Shown here one piece after another: positions 39,584 through 50,573 of a DNA stretch of 64,000 nt (positions within the stretch are counted from its first letter, which is position 1; the number at the start of each line of letters is the position of its first letter). This DNA comes from Ensifer sp. USDA 6670 (GTDB taxonomy: Bacteria; Pseudomonadota; Alphaproteobacteria; Rhizobiales; Rhizobiaceae). The DNA lies in assembly GCA_000421085.1 (NCBI GenBank), contig ATWE01000023.1, positions 1-64,000 of the forward strand. Direction: 5' to 3'. The notes under the pieces are model-generated. The model was not told the origin of the DNA and did not search any database. It was given only the letters and a program-made list of their open reading frames with translations. The position numbers and the translations under genes were made by a program.

Positions 39584-42500
39584 TCAGGCTTCGAAGTAGC
39601 TCTGCAGCGGGCGCACCTCGAGATTGCCTGCCTTCAGCGCCTTGATGGCGAGCGCCGCGGCCTCGGCGCCTGCCATCGTCGTGTAATAGGGCACCTTCTG
39701 CATCAGCGTCGCACGGCGAAGCGACTTCGAGTCGGAGATCGCCTTGTTGCCATCGGTCGTGTTGATCACGAGCTGGACCTGCCGGTTGCGGATCGCGTCC
39801 TCGACATGAGGCCGGCCTTCCAGAACCTTGTTGATCTTGGTTGCCACGATCCCGTGTTCGCCGAGGAACCGCGCCGTGCCGCCGGTCGCCATCACCTTGA
39901 AGCCGATATCGGCGAGAATGCGGATTGCGGGCAGCACCCGTTCCTTGTCCTCGTCGCGAACCGAGACGAACACCGTTCCGTCGCGCGGCAGGTCGACGCC
40001 GGCACCGAGCTGCGACTTGGCAAAGGCCAGCGCATAATCGGTGTCGAGCCCGATGACCTCGCCGGTCGAACGCATTTCCGGGCCAAGCAGCGTATCCACG
40101 CCCGGGAACCGGGCGAAGGGGAAGACGGCCTCTTTGACGGCGATGTGTTTCAAGTTGCGCGGATCGGGCTTCTTGCCATAGGCGGCGATCGCCTCGTCGA
40201 GCATTTCGCCGGCCATGACGCGCGCAGCAATCTTGGCAATCGGCGCGCCGATCGTCTTGGCGACGAACGGGACGGTGCGCGACGCACGCGGATTGACTTC
40301 GAGCACATAGATGGTGCCGTCCTTGATGGCGAACTGCACGTTCATCAGGCCGCCGACGTTCAACGCTCTGGCGAGCGCCCCCGTCTGACGCTCCAGTTCG
40401 TCGACCATGTCCGTGCCGAGCGAATGCACCGGCAGCGAGCAGGCGGAGTCGCCCGAGTGGATGCCGGCTTCCTCGATATGCTCCATGATGCCCGAAACGA
40501 AGACATCCTTGCCGTCGCAAAGGCAATCGACGTCCACCTCGATCGCATTCGTCAGATAGCTGTCGAAGAGGAGCGGGTTCTTGCCGAGCAAGGTGTTGAT
40601 CTGGCCAGTCTTGTCGTTTGGGTAGCGCTGCTTGATATCTTCCGGAACCAGCCCCGGAACGGTATCGAGCAGATAGCTTTGCAGCATGCTTTCCGAATGG
40701 ATGATCTGCATGGCGCGGCCGCCGAGAACATAGGACGGGCGCACGACCAAGGGGAAACCGATTTCGCCGGCGACGAGGCGGGCCTGCTCGACGGAGTAGG
40801 CAATGCCGTTGTTCGGCTGGTTGAGGTCGAGCTTCATCAGGAGCTTCTGGAACCGGTCGCGGTCTTCGGCGAGGTCGATCGCGTCGGGCGCGGTGCCTAG
40901 GATCGGGATGCCGTTCTTTTCCAGCGCTTCGGCAAGCTTCAGCGGCGTCTGGCCGCCGAACTGGACGATGACACCGTGCAACGTGCCGTTCTCCTGTTCG
41001 GCACGCATGATCTCGATTACATCCTCCGCCGTCAGTGGCTCGAAATAGAGCCGGTCGGAGGTGTCGTAGTCGGTCGAAACCGTCTCCGGGTTGCAGTTGA
41101 TCATGATCGCTTCGTAGCCGGCGTCCTTCAGTGCGAAGGCGGCATGGCAGCAGCAGTAGTCGAATTCGATGCCCTGGCCGATCCGGTTCGGGCCGCCGCC
41201 GAGGATGACGACCTTCTTCCGGTCGGAAACCTGCGCCTCCGAGCGGGCGGTACCGACGAAAGGAGTCTCGTAGGTCGAATACATGTAGGCGGTCGGCGAT
41301 GCGAACTCGGCCGCGCAGGTGTCGATGCGCTTGTAGACGGGGCGCACGTTCAGGGCGTTGCGAAGCTCGGCCACCTCTTTCGGACGCTTGCCGGTAAGCG
41401 TCGCAAGCCGGGCGTCGGAAAAGCCCATTGCCTTCAGCATGCGCAGGTTCTCGGCGTCAGCGGGCAGGCCGTGCTCGCGGATGCGTGCCTCCATGTCGAC
41501 GATGGCCTTGAACTGGGCAATGAACCAGGGGTCGATCTTGCAGGCTTCATGCACTTCGGCTTCGCTCATGCCGAGGCGAAGCGCCTGGGCGACCATGCGC
41601 AGGCGGTCCGGCGTCGGCGTGCCGAGCGCGGCGCGGATGGCATTGCGGCCGTCGCCGTTGTCGTCGAAATCGGGCACCTCGATCTCGTCGAGTCCGGTCA
41701 GCCCGGTCTCGAGGCCGCGCAGTGCCTTCTGCAGCGATTCGGCGAAGGTGCGGCCGATCGCCATGACTTCGCCGACCGACTTCATTGCGGTCGTCAGCGT
41801 CGGCTCGGCTCCCGGGAATTTCTCGAAGGCGAAGCGCGGGATCTTGGTGACGACGTAGTCGATCGACGGCTCGAAGGATGCAGGCGTGGCGCCGCCGGTG
41901 ATATCGTTCTCGAGTTCATCGAGCGTATAGCCGACCGCGAGCTTGGCGGCGATCTTGGCGATCGGGAAGCCGGTGGCCTTCGATGCGAGGGCGGAGGAGC
42001 GCGAGACGCGCGGATTCATCTCGATGACGACGAGGCGGCCATTCTCGGGATTGACGGCGAACTGGACGTTCGAGCCGCCGGTCTCGACGCCGATCTCGCG
42101 CAGCACCGCGATCGAGGCGTTGCGCATGATCTGATATTCCTTGTCGGTCAAGGTCAGCGCCGGCGCAACCGTGATCGAATCGCCCGTATGGACGCCCATC
42201 GGATCGATGTTCTCGATCGAGCAGATGATGATGCAGTTGTCCGCCTTGTCGCGGACGACCTCCATTTCATATTCCTTCCAGCCGAGGACCGATTCTTCGA
42301 TCAGGACTTCCGTCGTCGGCGAGGCGTCGAGACCGCTGCCGACGATCTCGAAGAACTCCGAACGGTTATAGGCGATGCCGCCGCCGGTGCCGCCGAGCGT
42401 GAAGGACGGCCGGATGATTGCAGGGAGGCCGACATCGTCGAGCGCCTGTGCGGCGATCGCCATGGCGTGGTTCACATAGCGCTGCTTGCGGTCGCCCTCG

Positions 42501-43081
42501 CCGAGGTTCCACCGGTTTTCGAGTTCGTCCAGCGCCTTGTCGAGTTCGTCACCGGAAAGCTTCGCCTTCAGGGCTGAGCGCTCAGCCTCGTGTGACTTGC
42601 GGTCATGGTCCTTGATGTCCGTGGCGTTCGCCAGCCGCGACTTGGGCGTCTCAAGGCCGATATGGGCCATGGCCTCGCGAAACAGGGCGCGGTCTTCCGC
42701 CTTGTCGATCGCCTCGGGCTTCGCACCGATCATCTCGACATTGTAGCGGTCGAGCACGCCCATGCGGCGCAGCGACAGGGCCGTGTTGAGCGCCGTCTGT
42801 CCGCCCATGGTCGGCAGGAGAGCGTCGGGGCGTTCCTTGGCGATAATCTTGGCGACGACCTCGGGCGTGATCGGCTCGACATAGGTCGCGTCAGCCAGAC
42901 CCGGATCGGTCATGATCGTCGCCGGATTGGAGTTGACGAGGATGACGCGGTAGCCTTCCTCCTTCAGCGCCTTGCACGCCTGAGTGCCGGAATAGTCGAA
43001 TTCGCATGCCTGACCGATGACGATCGGCCCCGCGCCGATGATGAGGATCGATTTGATGTCTTGGCGCTTCGGCATGGGCAA
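39584..43081 (-). CDS. carB: Carbamoyl-phosphate synthase large chain
   Basis: 1165 residues, longer than the E. coli protein (about 1073) mainly through insertions common in Rhizobiales. It has two homologous ATP-grasp halves ([22 protein letters not shown]... and [20 protein letters not shown]...), with [18 protein letters not shown] and [18 protein letters not shown] as the ATP-site segments, and a C-terminal MGS-like allosteric domain ([30 protein letters not shown]). It makes carbamoyl phosphate for arginine and pyrimidine synthesis with CarA, which is not in the window. Confidence 0.98.
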   Translation of the reverse strand: MPMPKRQDIKSILIIGAGPIVIGQACEFDYSGTQACKALKEEGYRVILVNSNPATIMTDPGLADATYVEPITPEVVAKIIAKERPDALLPTMGGQTALNTALSLRRMGVLDRYNVEMIGAKPEAIDKAEDRALFREAMAHIGLETPKSRLANATDIKDHDRKSHEAERSALKAKLSGDELDKALDELENRWNLGEGDRKQRYVNHAMAIAAQALDDVGLPAIIRPSFTLGGTGGGIAYNRSEFFEIVGSGLDASPTTEVLIEESVLGWKEYEMEVVRDKADNCIIICSIENIDPMGVHTGDSITVAPALTLTDKEYQIMRNASIAVLREIGVETGGSNVQFAVNPENGRLVVIEMNPRVSRSSALASKATGFPIAKIAAKLAVGYTLDELENDITGGATPASFEPSIDYVVTKIPRFAFEKFPGAEPTLTTAMKSVGEVMAIGRTFAESLQKALRGLETGLTGLDEIEVPDFDDNGDGRNAIRAALGTPTPDRLRMVAQALRLGMSEAEVHEACKIDPWFIAQFKAIVDMEARIREHGLPADAENLRMLKAMGFSDARLATLTGKRPKEVAELRNALNVRPVYKRIDTCAAEFASPTAYMYSTYETPFVGTARSEAQVSDRKKVVILGGGPNRIGQGIEFDYCCCHAAFALKDAGYEAIMINCNPETVSTDYDTSDRLYFEPLTAEDVIEIMRAEQENGTLHGVIVQFGGQTPLKLAEALEKNGIPILGTAPDAIDLAEDRDRFQKLLMKLDLNQPNNGIAYSVEQARLVAGEIGFPLVVRPSYVLGGRAMQIIHSESMLQSYLLDTVPGLVPEDIKQRYPNDKTGQINTLLGKNPLLFDSYLTNAIEVDVDCLCDGKDVFVSGIMEHIEEAGIHSGDSACSLPVHSLGTDMVDELERQTGALARALNVGGLMNVQFAIKDGTIYVLEVNPRASRTVPFVAKTIGAPIAKIAARVMAGEMLDEAIAAYGKKPDPRNLKHIAVKEAVFPFARFPGVDTLLGPEMRSTGEVIGLDTDYALAFAKSQLGAGVDLPRDGTVFVSVRDEDKERVLPAIRILADIGFKVMATGGTARFLGEHGIVATKINKVLEGRPHVEDAIRNRQVQLVINTTDGNKAISDSKSLRRATLMQKVPYYTTMAGAEAAALAIKALKAGNLEVRPLQSYFEA

Positions 43082-43276
43082 TCATCCGTTTCTAGCTGCG
43101 CGAAAAACCGGCAGGTTGGGAGGTCACCGGCCGGGTCGCGCATTGATGGTCTTTTCAGGCTAGAAGCGGCTTATAGGCAAATGTTTTGGCCAGCGGAACC
43201 CCGAAAATTCGGGAATCGACAAGAAAGCAAAGATATTTGTTCCGCCTCTCGAACCACCGGTTCACCGATAGAATAG

Positions 43277-44320
43277 CTACTGTTGCGCCACCCGCTCGGC
43301 GGACGGGATCACCAATACCTTCACCTCGCCGGCAGCGGCGGGATTTGAAATGACACCGGGCGCTTCATCGAGCGATATGCGGCGTGAAATCAACCGGTCG
43401 ATCTCGATCGCGCCTGTCGCAACCAGGTCGGCCGCGCGGCGGTGGACGAAGGGATTGATGAAGGAACCAAGCACCCGTAGCTCGCGGAAGAGAATGTCGA
43501 ACGGTTCGATTTCGACCTTTTCTCCCTGCGGCAGCACACCGAGGATCACGACCGTTCCGCCCGCTTTCGCGAGGCGCGTCGACTGCTTCACCGTTTCCGC
43601 AACTCCGGCGCACTCGATGACGACATCGACGCCTCCGGGGACGAGACCTGCCGGACCCGCGATCGCCTCGACCACGTCGCCGGCCGACGAGTCGACCGTT
43701 GCGGTGGCGCCGACCTCCTCCGCCAGACGACGCTTCGCTGCCTGGCGTGTCGAGAGAATGACCGTCGTGGCGCCGGCAAGCCTTGCGAGCTGCACCGTCA
43801 GCAGACCGATCACGCCGCCGCCCAGGATCGCCACCGTCGAGCCCGCCTTGATTCCCGAAAGATCGACACCGTGCAGGCAGCAGGCGAGAGGCTCGCAGAA
43901 AGCGCCGTGCACGGGATCGAGAGTAAGCGGAATTTCGAACGCCTGCTTCCGCGGCACCAGGACGTATTCGGCGAAGCCGCCGTCGCGGTGGATGCCGATC
44001 GCACGCAGATTCCGGCAGAGATTGACCCGGCCCGCCTGACACTGCGGGCAGCGGCCGCAGGAGATATTGGGATCTCCGGTGATCCTCGCACCGGTTGCGA
44101 TATCTCGAACGGCGCTTCCGGTTTCAACGACGATGCCGCAGAATTCGTGGCCGAGCGTGACCGGTGGCGTCGACGGAAACTCTCCATGAAAGAGATGACG
44201 ATCGGTCCCGCAGATGCCGCAGGCTTCCACTTTGACGAGCAGATCGTCAGGCCCGGGCTCAGGAATTCCAACGTTCCGAACGGAGATATTGCCGACCGAC
44301 TCCAGACGCACTGCCTTCAT
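43277..44320 (-). CDS. Zinc-dependent medium-chain alcohol dehydrogenase
   Basis: 347 residues from the ATG at 44320 with GGAGGA upstream. Catalytic zinc site CGICGTDRH and GHEFCGIV; structural zinc site CGRCPQCQAGRVNLC; NAD-binding VAILGGGVIGLLTVQLA. The set resembles sorbitol/threonine/xylitol dehydrogenase-like MDRs. The same frame runs open far upstream (to 45394), but that part is antisense of the metallopeptidase and is not coding. Substrate not determinable. Confidence 0.92.
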   Translation of the reverse strand: MKAVRLESVGNISVRNVGIPEPGPDDLLVKVEACGICGTDRHLFHGEFPSTPPVTLGHEFCGIVVETGSAVRDIATGARITGDPNISCGRCPQCQAGRVNLCRNLRAIGIHRDGGFAEYVLVPRKQAFEIPLTLDPVHGAFCEPLACCLHGVDLSGIKAGSTVAILGGGVIGLLTVQLARLAGATTVILSTRQAAKRRLAEEVGATATVDSSAGDVVEAIAGPAGLVPGGVDVVIECAGVAETVKQSTRLAKAGGTVVILGVLPQGEKVEIEPFDILFRELRVLGSFINPFVHRRAADLVATGAIEIDRLISRRISLDEAPGVISNPAAAGEVKVLVIPSAERVAQQ

Positions 44321-44533
44321 CTGTTCCTCCCGCCGCTTGCTTTCCATTGGAGCCGAACACGGCGCGAGCGTCAATCCTGCCGCCTTGCCCTTCGAGCCGG
44401 CAGCTCCGCTCGACAAAACGATGCGTCGGATGCAACCGGGTGACGGCGATTGCGTTTTACAAGGATCGCCGCACCGGCTTATAAAATCACTCAGCGCGCT
44501 AAAGTAGAGGCGACGCCTTCTGGAGGACAGATC

Positions 44534-45469
44534 ATGGAATGGAAGGGCCGCCGCCAGTCCGGAAACATCGAGGATCAGCGCGGGGCCGGCCCCCGGGGAG
44601 GCGGCCCTTTCGGTCGTGGCGGTGGATTCCGCCTGCCCGGTGGCGGTGGCGGAATGCGTCGCGCCGGCGGTGGCATGAGCTTTGGCACGCTCATCTTCCT
44701 CGTCATTCTCTATTTCGTCCTGAGGGCAATGGGCATCGACATGCTTCAGGTGCTCGAAGGTGGTGGTCCCGCGAACATGCCGGGCTTCGAGCAGAGCGAC
44801 GGCTCGGGGGCGCCGCAGGGCACCGCCGAAGAAGAAGAGATGAAGGCCTTCATGGCCACGGTTCTTGCCGAAACGGAAGACACCTGGAACGGCATCTTCC
44901 AGGCGAGTGGCGAGCAATATGAAGAACCGAGGCTGGTGCTGTTCAGCGGCTCGGTCCGCTCCGCCTGCGGCTTTGCCTCTTCCGCCTCGGGTCCCTTCTA
45001 TTGCCCCGGCGACCGCAAGGTCTATCTCGATATGAGTTTCTTCGACGAGCTGGCCCAGAAATTCGAGGCCTCCGGCGACTTTGCGCAGGCCTATGTGCTT
45101 GCGCATGAGGTTGGTCATCACGTCCAGAACCTGATAGGCGTACTGCCTAAATTCAATGAGATGCGGCAGCGTATGAGCGAGGCCGAGGCGAACCAGATGT
45201 CGGTCCGGGTCGAGCTGCAGGCGGACTGTTTCGCCGGGATCTGGGGCAAATACACCGAACAGAAGGGGCTCCTGGAACGTGGCGACCTGGAGGAGGCGCT
45301 GAACGCCGCGACCCAGATCGGCGACGACACATTGCAGAAGCGCATGCAGGGGTATGTGGTCCCGGAAAGTTTCAATCACGGCACGTCGGAGCAACGGATG
45401 CGGTGGTTCCAGCGAGGCTTCGGCAGCGGCAAGATGTCGGATTGCGACACCTTCTCCGGCGCCGTCTGA
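44534..45469 (+). CDS. Neutral zinc metallopeptidase (YpfJ family)
   Basis: 311 residues. A glycine/arginine-rich N-terminus (GPRGGGPFGRGGGFRLPGGG) precedes one membrane helix (TLIFLVILYFVLRAMGI) and a metallopeptidase domain with the zinc motif HEVGHHVQN. The ATG at 44534 has GGAGGA upstream. The bulk of the protein would be outside the cytosolic membrane face. Substrates are unknown. Confidence 0.92.
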   Translation: MEWKGRRQSGNIEDQRGAGPRGGGPFGRGGGFRLPGGGGGMRRAGGGMSFGTLIFLVILYFVLRAMGIDMLQVLEGGGPANMPGFEQSDGSGAPQGTAEEEEMKAFMATVLAETEDTWNGIFQASGEQYEEPRLVLFSGSVRSACGFASSASGPFYCPGDRKVYLDMSFFDELAQKFEASGDFAQAYVLAHEVGHHVQNLIGVLPKFNEMRQRMSEAEANQMSVRVELQADCFAGIWGKYTEQKGLLERGDLEEALNAATQIGDDTLQKRMQGYVVPESFNHGTSEQRMRWFQRGFGSGKMSDCDTFSGAV

Positions 45470-45473
45470 TCAC

Positions 45474-45504
45474 ATCGCCGGACCGGGCTGCCCGGTCCGG
45501 CGAT
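45474..45504. terminator. Bidirectional terminator hairpin
   Basis: A 14-bp perfect stem (ATCGCCGGACCGGG and its complement) with loop CTG lies in the 41-bp convergent spacer between the metallopeptidase and aldo/keto reductase genes; the plus-strand side continues TCTCCCTCATTT. Confidence 0.65.
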
Positions 45505-45510
45505 TCTCCC

Positions 45511-46509
45511 TCATTTCGGCCGCTCACTATCCATGTGCACGAGCTGCGCTTCCGGATAACGCGCACCAGCGGCGGCGCCTTTCGGAACGGCACTTTCGAT
45601 CGCAGATATGTCGTCAGCGTCCAGTTGGACCGCCTGCGCGCCGAGTGCTTCGGCGAGACGGTCCCGCCTGCGCGCACCGACGAGCGGCACGATGTCGTCA
45701 CCTTGAGCGGCGACCCAGGCGATGGCGATCTGGGCGACTGTAACGCCCCTGGCCTCTGCGATGCGTCTGAGCGCCTCGACCAAGGCGAGGTTTCGCTCGA
45801 CATTTCCTTCCTGAAAACGGGGGCTCATCGCCCGGAAGTCGCCGCCCCTTGCGGCATCTTTCTGCCAGTGGCCGCTGATCAGGCCGCGCGACAGCACACC
45901 GTAGGCTGTGACGGCGATGCCGAGCTCGCGGCACACCGGCAGGATCTCATCCTCCACGCCGCGCGAAATCAGCGAATACTCGATCTGGAGGTCTGAGATC
46001 GGGTGGACTGCGGCCGCCCGCCTTATCGTCTCTGAGCCGACTTCGGAGAGACCGATATGCCGCACATAGCCTGCCTTCACCATGTCGGCGATGGCACCGA
46101 TCGTCTCCTCTATAGGCACGTCCGGATCGAGGCGGGAGGGGCGGTAGACGTCGATATATTCGACGCCGAGGCGCTGCAGCGTATAGGCGAGAAAGTTGCG
46201 TACAGCCTTCGGACTTGCGTCGTAACCGAGCCATGCGCCGGCCGGATCGCGCACTGCGCCGAACTTGACGCTCAACTGCACCTGATCCCGGTTGCGCCCT
46301 TTCAGCGCCTCGCCGATCAGCATCTCGTTGTGTCCCATGCCGTAGAAGTCGCCGCTGTCGAGCAGGGTGATGCCGGCATCCAGGGCCGCATGAATGGTGG
46401 CGATGCTTTCGGCGCGATCGGACGGACCGTACATGCCCGACATTCCCATGCAGCCAAGCCCGATTGCCGAGACCTTCGGACCAGATTTCCCAAGCGAAAC
46501 CATATGCAT
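45511..46509 (-). CDS. Aldo/keto reductase
   Basis: 332 residues. NADPH-dependent AKR signatures: GLGCMGMSGMYG, ITLLDSGDFYGMGHNEMLIGEAL with the catalytic D and Y, VEYIDVYRPSRLDP, HIGLSEVG, and YSLISRGVEDEILPVC. It resembles the YajO/pyridoxal-reductase-like group. In the substrate-binding strand the usual LYYQHRVDP appears as VYRPSRLDP, so the family's otherwise near-invariant catalytic histidine is changed. It is divergent from a LysR gene that likely regulates it. Confidence 0.92.
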   Translation of the reverse strand: MHMVSLGKSGPKVSAIGLGCMGMSGMYGPSDRAESIATIHAALDAGITLLDSGDFYGMGHNEMLIGEALKGRNRDQVQLSVKFGAVRDPAGAWLGYDASPKAVRNFLAYTLQRLGVEYIDVYRPSRLDPDVPIEETIGAIADMVKAGYVRHIGLSEVGSETIRRAAAVHPISDLQIEYSLISRGVEDEILPVCRELGIAVTAYGVLSRGLISGHWQKDAARGGDFRAMSPRFQEGNVERNLALVEALRRIAEARGVTVAQIAIAWVAAQGDDIVPLVGARRRDRLAEALGAQAVQLDADDISAIESAVPKGAAAGARYPEAQLVHMDSERPK

Positions 46510-46565
46510 CTCGTTCTCCTTTGATGAGGCCGTCCCGCGGCCGATTGCGTCGATGCGATGTTTAC

Positions 46566-46617
46566 TTCAGACAACAGTGTGCGATAATCACCCGCAAGCC
46601 ACACGACTTGTTCTGAA
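46566..46617. promoter_or_regulatory. Inverted repeat in the AKR-LysR divergent spacer
   Basis: Arms TTCAGACAACAGTGTG (46566-46581) and CACACGACTTGTTCTGAA (46600-46617) are imperfect inverted repeats in the 117-bp spacer, a plausible LysR-binding region. Confidence 0.45.
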
Positions 46618-46626
46618 TTTTGTACA

Positions 46627-47535
46627 ATGCATGACCTGCCGCTCGCCGATCTCGACGCCTTTGCCGCGGTTGCACGCGAGCGCAGCTTTAGGACGGCCGC
46701 CCGCAAGCGCGGGGTTTCCGCTTCGGCGCTCAGCGAAGCCTTGCGGCGGCTGGAGGCGAGACTTGGCGTCAGATTACTCAACCGCACGACGCGCAGTGTC
46801 ACGCCAACAGAAGCGGGCAAACGCTTGCTCGAGCGGTTGTCGCCGGCCCTCGGCGAGATCGCCGGCGCGCTCGATCAAGTCGCGAGCGAGCGCGACAGTC
46901 CGGCAGGTACATTGCGGTTGAACGTTCCGACAATCGTTGCAAGGATCATCCTGCCGCCGCTCGTCGGCCGGTTCATGAAAGCGCATCCGGCGATCATTCT
47001 GGAAGTCACCGCCGAGGATGGCTTCATCGATGTGCTTGCCGCCGGGTTCGATGCCGGGGTGCGCTATGAGGAGCGCGTCGAGAAGGACATGATTGCAATT
47101 CCCATCGGTCCGCGTGTGCAGCACTACATCACCGCGGCCGCCCCGGACTATCTCGCCCGGCACGGCGAACCGCGCCATCCGCGCGACCTTCTCGACCACG
47201 CAACCATCCGCCACCGATTCCAGAACGGCGTTTCACTGCCGTGGGAATTCGGCGAGGGAGACGCGGCGATGAATATCGCGCCGCCGCCGGCCGTGCTCGC
47301 CAATTCGATCGACCTTGAGATCGGCGCGGCCGTCGACGGCTTGGGAGTGATCCGTACCTTCGAGGAGTTCCTGATGCCGGAGATCGAGGCCGGGAGACTG
47401 GTTCGCATTCTCGAAGCATGGGAAACCAGCTTTTCCGGGCCGTTCCTCTACTATGCGGGTCGCCGGCACCTGCCGGCGCCCTTGCGCGCCTTCGTGGACT
47501 TCCTGAAATCGGAGCAGCGGCATGCGGGGCAATGA
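46627..47535 (+). CDS. LysR-family transcriptional regulator
   Basis: 302 residues: HTH (LDAFAAVARERSFRTAARKR, ASALSEALRRLEARLGVRLL) and effector domain with IGPRVQHYITAAAPDYLARHG, typical of the DsdC/CrgA-like LysR subgroup that controls an adjacent oxidoreductase. Divergent from the aldo/keto reductase gene. Confidence 0.92.
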   Translation: MHDLPLADLDAFAAVARERSFRTAARKRGVSASALSEALRRLEARLGVRLLNRTTRSVTPTEAGKRLLERLSPALGEIAGALDQVASERDSPAGTLRLNVPTIVARIILPPLVGRFMKAHPAIILEVTAEDGFIDVLAAGFDAGVRYEERVEKDMIAIPIGPRVQHYITAAAPDYLARHGEPRHPRDLLDHATIRHRFQNGVSLPWEFGEGDAAMNIAPPPAVLANSIDLEIGAAVDGLGVIRTFEEFLMPEIEAGRLVRILEAWETSFSGPFLYYAGRRHLPAPLRAFVDFLKSEQRHAGQ

Positions 47536-47695
47536 GCACGCGGAGGCAAATACGAGCTATAAGCACAACCGATCGCTATGATCAGAAACTTTGACATGTT
47601 CACGTATTGTTTCGGAGCAGGCAAGCCGTTACACCTAATCTGGTAACGTCGTTCACGTTCTGTCTCCGCTCCGGCGGAAGCGGGGAGGGAGCTTC

Positions 47696-48955
47696 ATGCT
47701 CGACAAGGCATTCGTGAGACGCGGCCTGTTCCTCGTCTTCCTCATTCTCTTCCTCGACATCATGGGCATCGCCATCATCGTGCCGGTGTTGCCGACCTAT
47801 CTCGAGGAACTGACGGGTGCGGATGTCGGCGAGGCCGCCATCGACGGCGGGTGGCTGTTGCTCGTCTATTCGGCGATGCAGTTTCTCTTTGCACCGCTGA
47901 TCGGGAACCTGAGCGATCGATTCGGGCGCCGGCCGGTCCTCCTTGCCTCCGTGCTGACCTTTGCGCTCGACAACCTGATCTGCGCGCTTGCGACCAGCTA
48001 TTGGATGCTCTTCATCGGGCGCAGCCTTGCAGGCATCAGCGGCGCGAACTTCGGCACGGCATCCGCCTACATTGCCGATGTCAGCGACGATGAGAACCGC
48101 GCCAAGAATTTCGGGCTGATCGGCATAGCCTTCGGCACCGGTTTTGCGCTCGGCCCGGTCATCGGAGGCTTTCTTGGCGAGCTGGGCCCAAGAGTGCCGT
48201 TTTATGGCGCGGCAGCGCTTTCGTTCGTCAATTTCATCATGGGAGTCTTTCTGCTGCCTGAGACGCTTGCCCCGGCTAACCGGCGGCGCTTCGAATGGCA
48301 CCGGGCAAACCCGCTCGGCGCGCTCAAGCAGATGCGCCATTATCCGGGCATAGGCTGGGTAGGCCTCGTCTTCTTCCTCTACTGGCTGGCTCACGCCGTC
48401 TACCCGGCCGTCTGGTCCTTCGTTGCTTCCTATCGCTACGGGTGGAGCGAAGGGCAGATCGGGCTTTCACTGGGGATCTTCGGCGTCGGTGGCGCAATCG
48501 TGATGGCGCTGGTGCTCCCGCGTGTCGTGCCGGCACTGGGGGAAAGGCGAACGGCAGCACTCGGGCTCACCTTCACGGCCCTCGGGATGGCGGGCTATGC
48601 GGGCGCCTGGGAAGGCTGGATGGTCTACGCGGTGATCGTCGCGACCGCGCTCGAAAGCCTCGCCGACCCGCCGCTCCGCAGCATAGCCTCCGTCCATGTC
48701 CCGCCGTCGGCACAAGGCGAGCTGCAAGGTGCGCTCACCAGCATATCGAGCATCACCACGATCCTCGGCCCCCTGATGTTTACGCAGATTTTCGCCTTTT
48801 TCACCGACCCTGCAGCCGCCTATAGCTTTTCCGGCGCTCCCTATGCCCTGGCAGGCTGCTTGATCGTCGCCGCGCTGGCGATCTTCCTTGCCAAGGTCCG
48901 CGCCGGCCGGGGAGGCGCCATCCGGGATGCCGTACCGAGCGTGACGGAGGCATAG
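47696..48955 (+). CDS. MFS transporter, TetA-like (TCR/Tet family)
   Basis: 419 residues with 12 hydrophobic segments. FLDIMGIAIIVPVLPTYLEE, motif A GNLSDRFGRRPVLL, and the motif C region GTGFALGPVIGGFLGELG are shared with tetracycline/H+ antiporters. No TetR repressor gene is adjacent, so constitutive or unrelated transport is possible; tetracycline resistance is not established. Confidence 0.9.
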   Translation: MLDKAFVRRGLFLVFLILFLDIMGIAIIVPVLPTYLEELTGADVGEAAIDGGWLLLVYSAMQFLFAPLIGNLSDRFGRRPVLLASVLTFALDNLICALATSYWMLFIGRSLAGISGANFGTASAYIADVSDDENRAKNFGLIGIAFGTGFALGPVIGGFLGELGPRVPFYGAAALSFVNFIMGVFLLPETLAPANRRRFEWHRANPLGALKQMRHYPGIGWVGLVFFLYWLAHAVYPAVWSFVASYRYGWSEGQIGLSLGIFGVGGAIVMALVLPRVVPALGERRTAALGLTFTALGMAGYAGAWEGWMVYAVIVATALESLADPPLRSIASVHVPPSAQGELQGALTSISSITTILGPLMFTQIFAFFTDPAAAYSFSGAPYALAGCLIVAALAIFLAKVRAGRGGAIRDAVPSVTEA

Positions 48956-49121
48956 CGGCGCGTGGTTGCGATGCCTGCCGATTGATCAATTTTCTTGATC
49001 TGTCGATGAAAAATTGAGCAGTTCGGCCTTTACTGCTGGCGCAAGCCCTGGTGGTGCACTAATTCGTTCTCTCTTCTTCATTTTTCCTTTGCCCATTGCC
49101 GGGGCAGAGCCAGGATTCTTC

Positions 49122-50525
49122 ATGCTGACCGCGACCAAAGACCTCGTGCTTGCGCAGAGCGACAATTCATGGTCGACGCATTTTCGCGCGAGCCTCTATC
49201 TTGGCGTGCCGTTCATCGGCGCTCAGCTCGCCCAGTTGGCAATCAATACGACGGACGTGCTCATGGTCGGCCAGCTGGGCGCAACCCAGCTGGCGTCGAT
49301 CATCCTCGCGACGCAGGTCTTCTTCACGATCTTCATCTTCGGCAGCGGATTTGCCAATGCGGTGGTTCCCATGGTCGCTCAGGCCCAGGGCCGGGGCGAC
49401 CACGTCTCCGTGCGGCGCTCGGTACGAATGGGCATGTGGGTGGTGCTGCTTTACGGCGTGCTGACTGCGCCGGTCCTCTGGATGGCCGAGCCGATCCTGC
49501 TTTTTGCCGGACAGAAACCCGAAGTCGCGGCGCTCGCGGGAGAATATCTGCATATCGCCCAATGGGCGATTTTCCCCAGCCTCATTTTCATGGTCCTCAG
49601 GGCATTTTTGAGCGGCCTCGAGCGGGCAGGGGTGATCCTCTACGTAACGCTCGTGACTTTGGTTCTGAACGCCGCGCTTTGCTATGTCCTGATTTTCGGC
49701 CATTTCGGTTTTCCGGAGTTGGGCATCTTCGGCGCCGCCGTCGCCGCTCTCGGTGTGGCGCTACTCGGTGCGGCCCTGACGATCGGCTATATCCGCCGGC
49801 AACCGGAACTGCATCGCTTCGAGCTGTTCGTCCGCTTCTGGCGGCCGGATTGGCCGGCGTTCGGAGAGGTGGTCTATCTCGGCATTCCGATCTCGGTGAC
49901 GATTCTCGCGGAAGTCAGCCTGTTTACCGTGGCTTCGCTGCTCATGGGCACGATCGGAACCATCGAACTGGCTGCCCACGGCATAGCACTCCAGTTCGCG
50001 TCCATCGCTTTCATGATCCCGCTTGGGCTGGCGCAGGCCGGAACGGTACGCATAGGATTGGCCTATGGCAGCGGCGACATGGTGGGCGTGAAGCGTGCCG
50101 CGATCGCCGTGCTGGCGCTCGGCGTCGGCTTTGCTGCCGTCGGCAGCACGATTTTCGCCCTGTTTCCGCATGAGCTTGCGGGCCTCTACCTCGATACGAG
50201 GCGGCCCGATGCAGCCGAAGTTCTCGCCTTTGCAGGACCGCTGATCGTCATCGCCGGCGCCTTTCAACTCGTCGACGGCCTCCAGGCCATTGCCGCCGGC
50301 ATGCTGCGCGGCCTCAAGGATACGACCATACCGATGATCCTGGCGATGATCGCCTACTGGCCGGTCGGCTTCTTCTGTGCATGGCTCTTCGCCTTTCCGC
50401 TAAACTTCGGCGGCATCGGCGTCTGGTTCGGCTTCGTCCTTGGCCTTGCGTCGGCGGCGCTGTTGCTCAACTGGCGCTTCTTCCGTCTCCTCCGCACCAT
50501 GCAAACGGCGCCGCTCACGTCTTAA
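49122..50525 (+). CDS. MATE family multidrug/metabolite exporter
   Basis: 467 residues in 12 helices, two MatE halves (SLYLGVPFIGAQLAQLAINTTD, and VVYLGIPISVTILAEVSLFT). The NorM-type MATE exporters use Na+ or H+ gradients. The ATG at 49122 (MLTATKDLVLAQ) has AGGA upstream and gives the normal cytosolic N-terminus; a start at 49014 would add a 36-residue tail. Confidence 0.93.
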   Translation: MLTATKDLVLAQSDNSWSTHFRASLYLGVPFIGAQLAQLAINTTDVLMVGQLGATQLASIILATQVFFTIFIFGSGFANAVVPMVAQAQGRGDHVSVRRSVRMGMWVVLLYGVLTAPVLWMAEPILLFAGQKPEVAALAGEYLHIAQWAIFPSLIFMVLRAFLSGLERAGVILYVTLVTLVLNAALCYVLIFGHFGFPELGIFGAAVAALGVALLGAALTIGYIRRQPELHRFELFVRFWRPDWPAFGEVVYLGIPISVTILAEVSLFTVASLLMGTIGTIELAAHGIALQFASIAFMIPLGLAQAGTVRIGLAYGSGDMVGVKRAAIAVLALGVGFAAVGSTIFALFPHELAGLYLDTRRPDAAEVLAFAGPLIVIAGAFQLVDGLQAIAAGMLRGLKDTTIPMILAMIAYWPVGFFCAWLFAFPLNFGGIGVWFGFVLGLASAALLLNWRFFRLLRTMQTAPLTS

Positions 50526-50573
50526 CGTCTTCGGCGGGCGGCGGTGTTCCATAGATAGCTGAGCAAAAGAAAA

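Noticed and set aside
40976-42577. 533-residue frame antisense to carB
   Set aside because: Shadow frame without motifs; carB is complete on the other strand.
44321-45394. N-terminal extension of the alcohol dehydrogenase frame to 705 residues
   Set aside because: It is antisense to the metallopeptidase; the dehydrogenase N-terminus and ribosome-binding site are at 44320.
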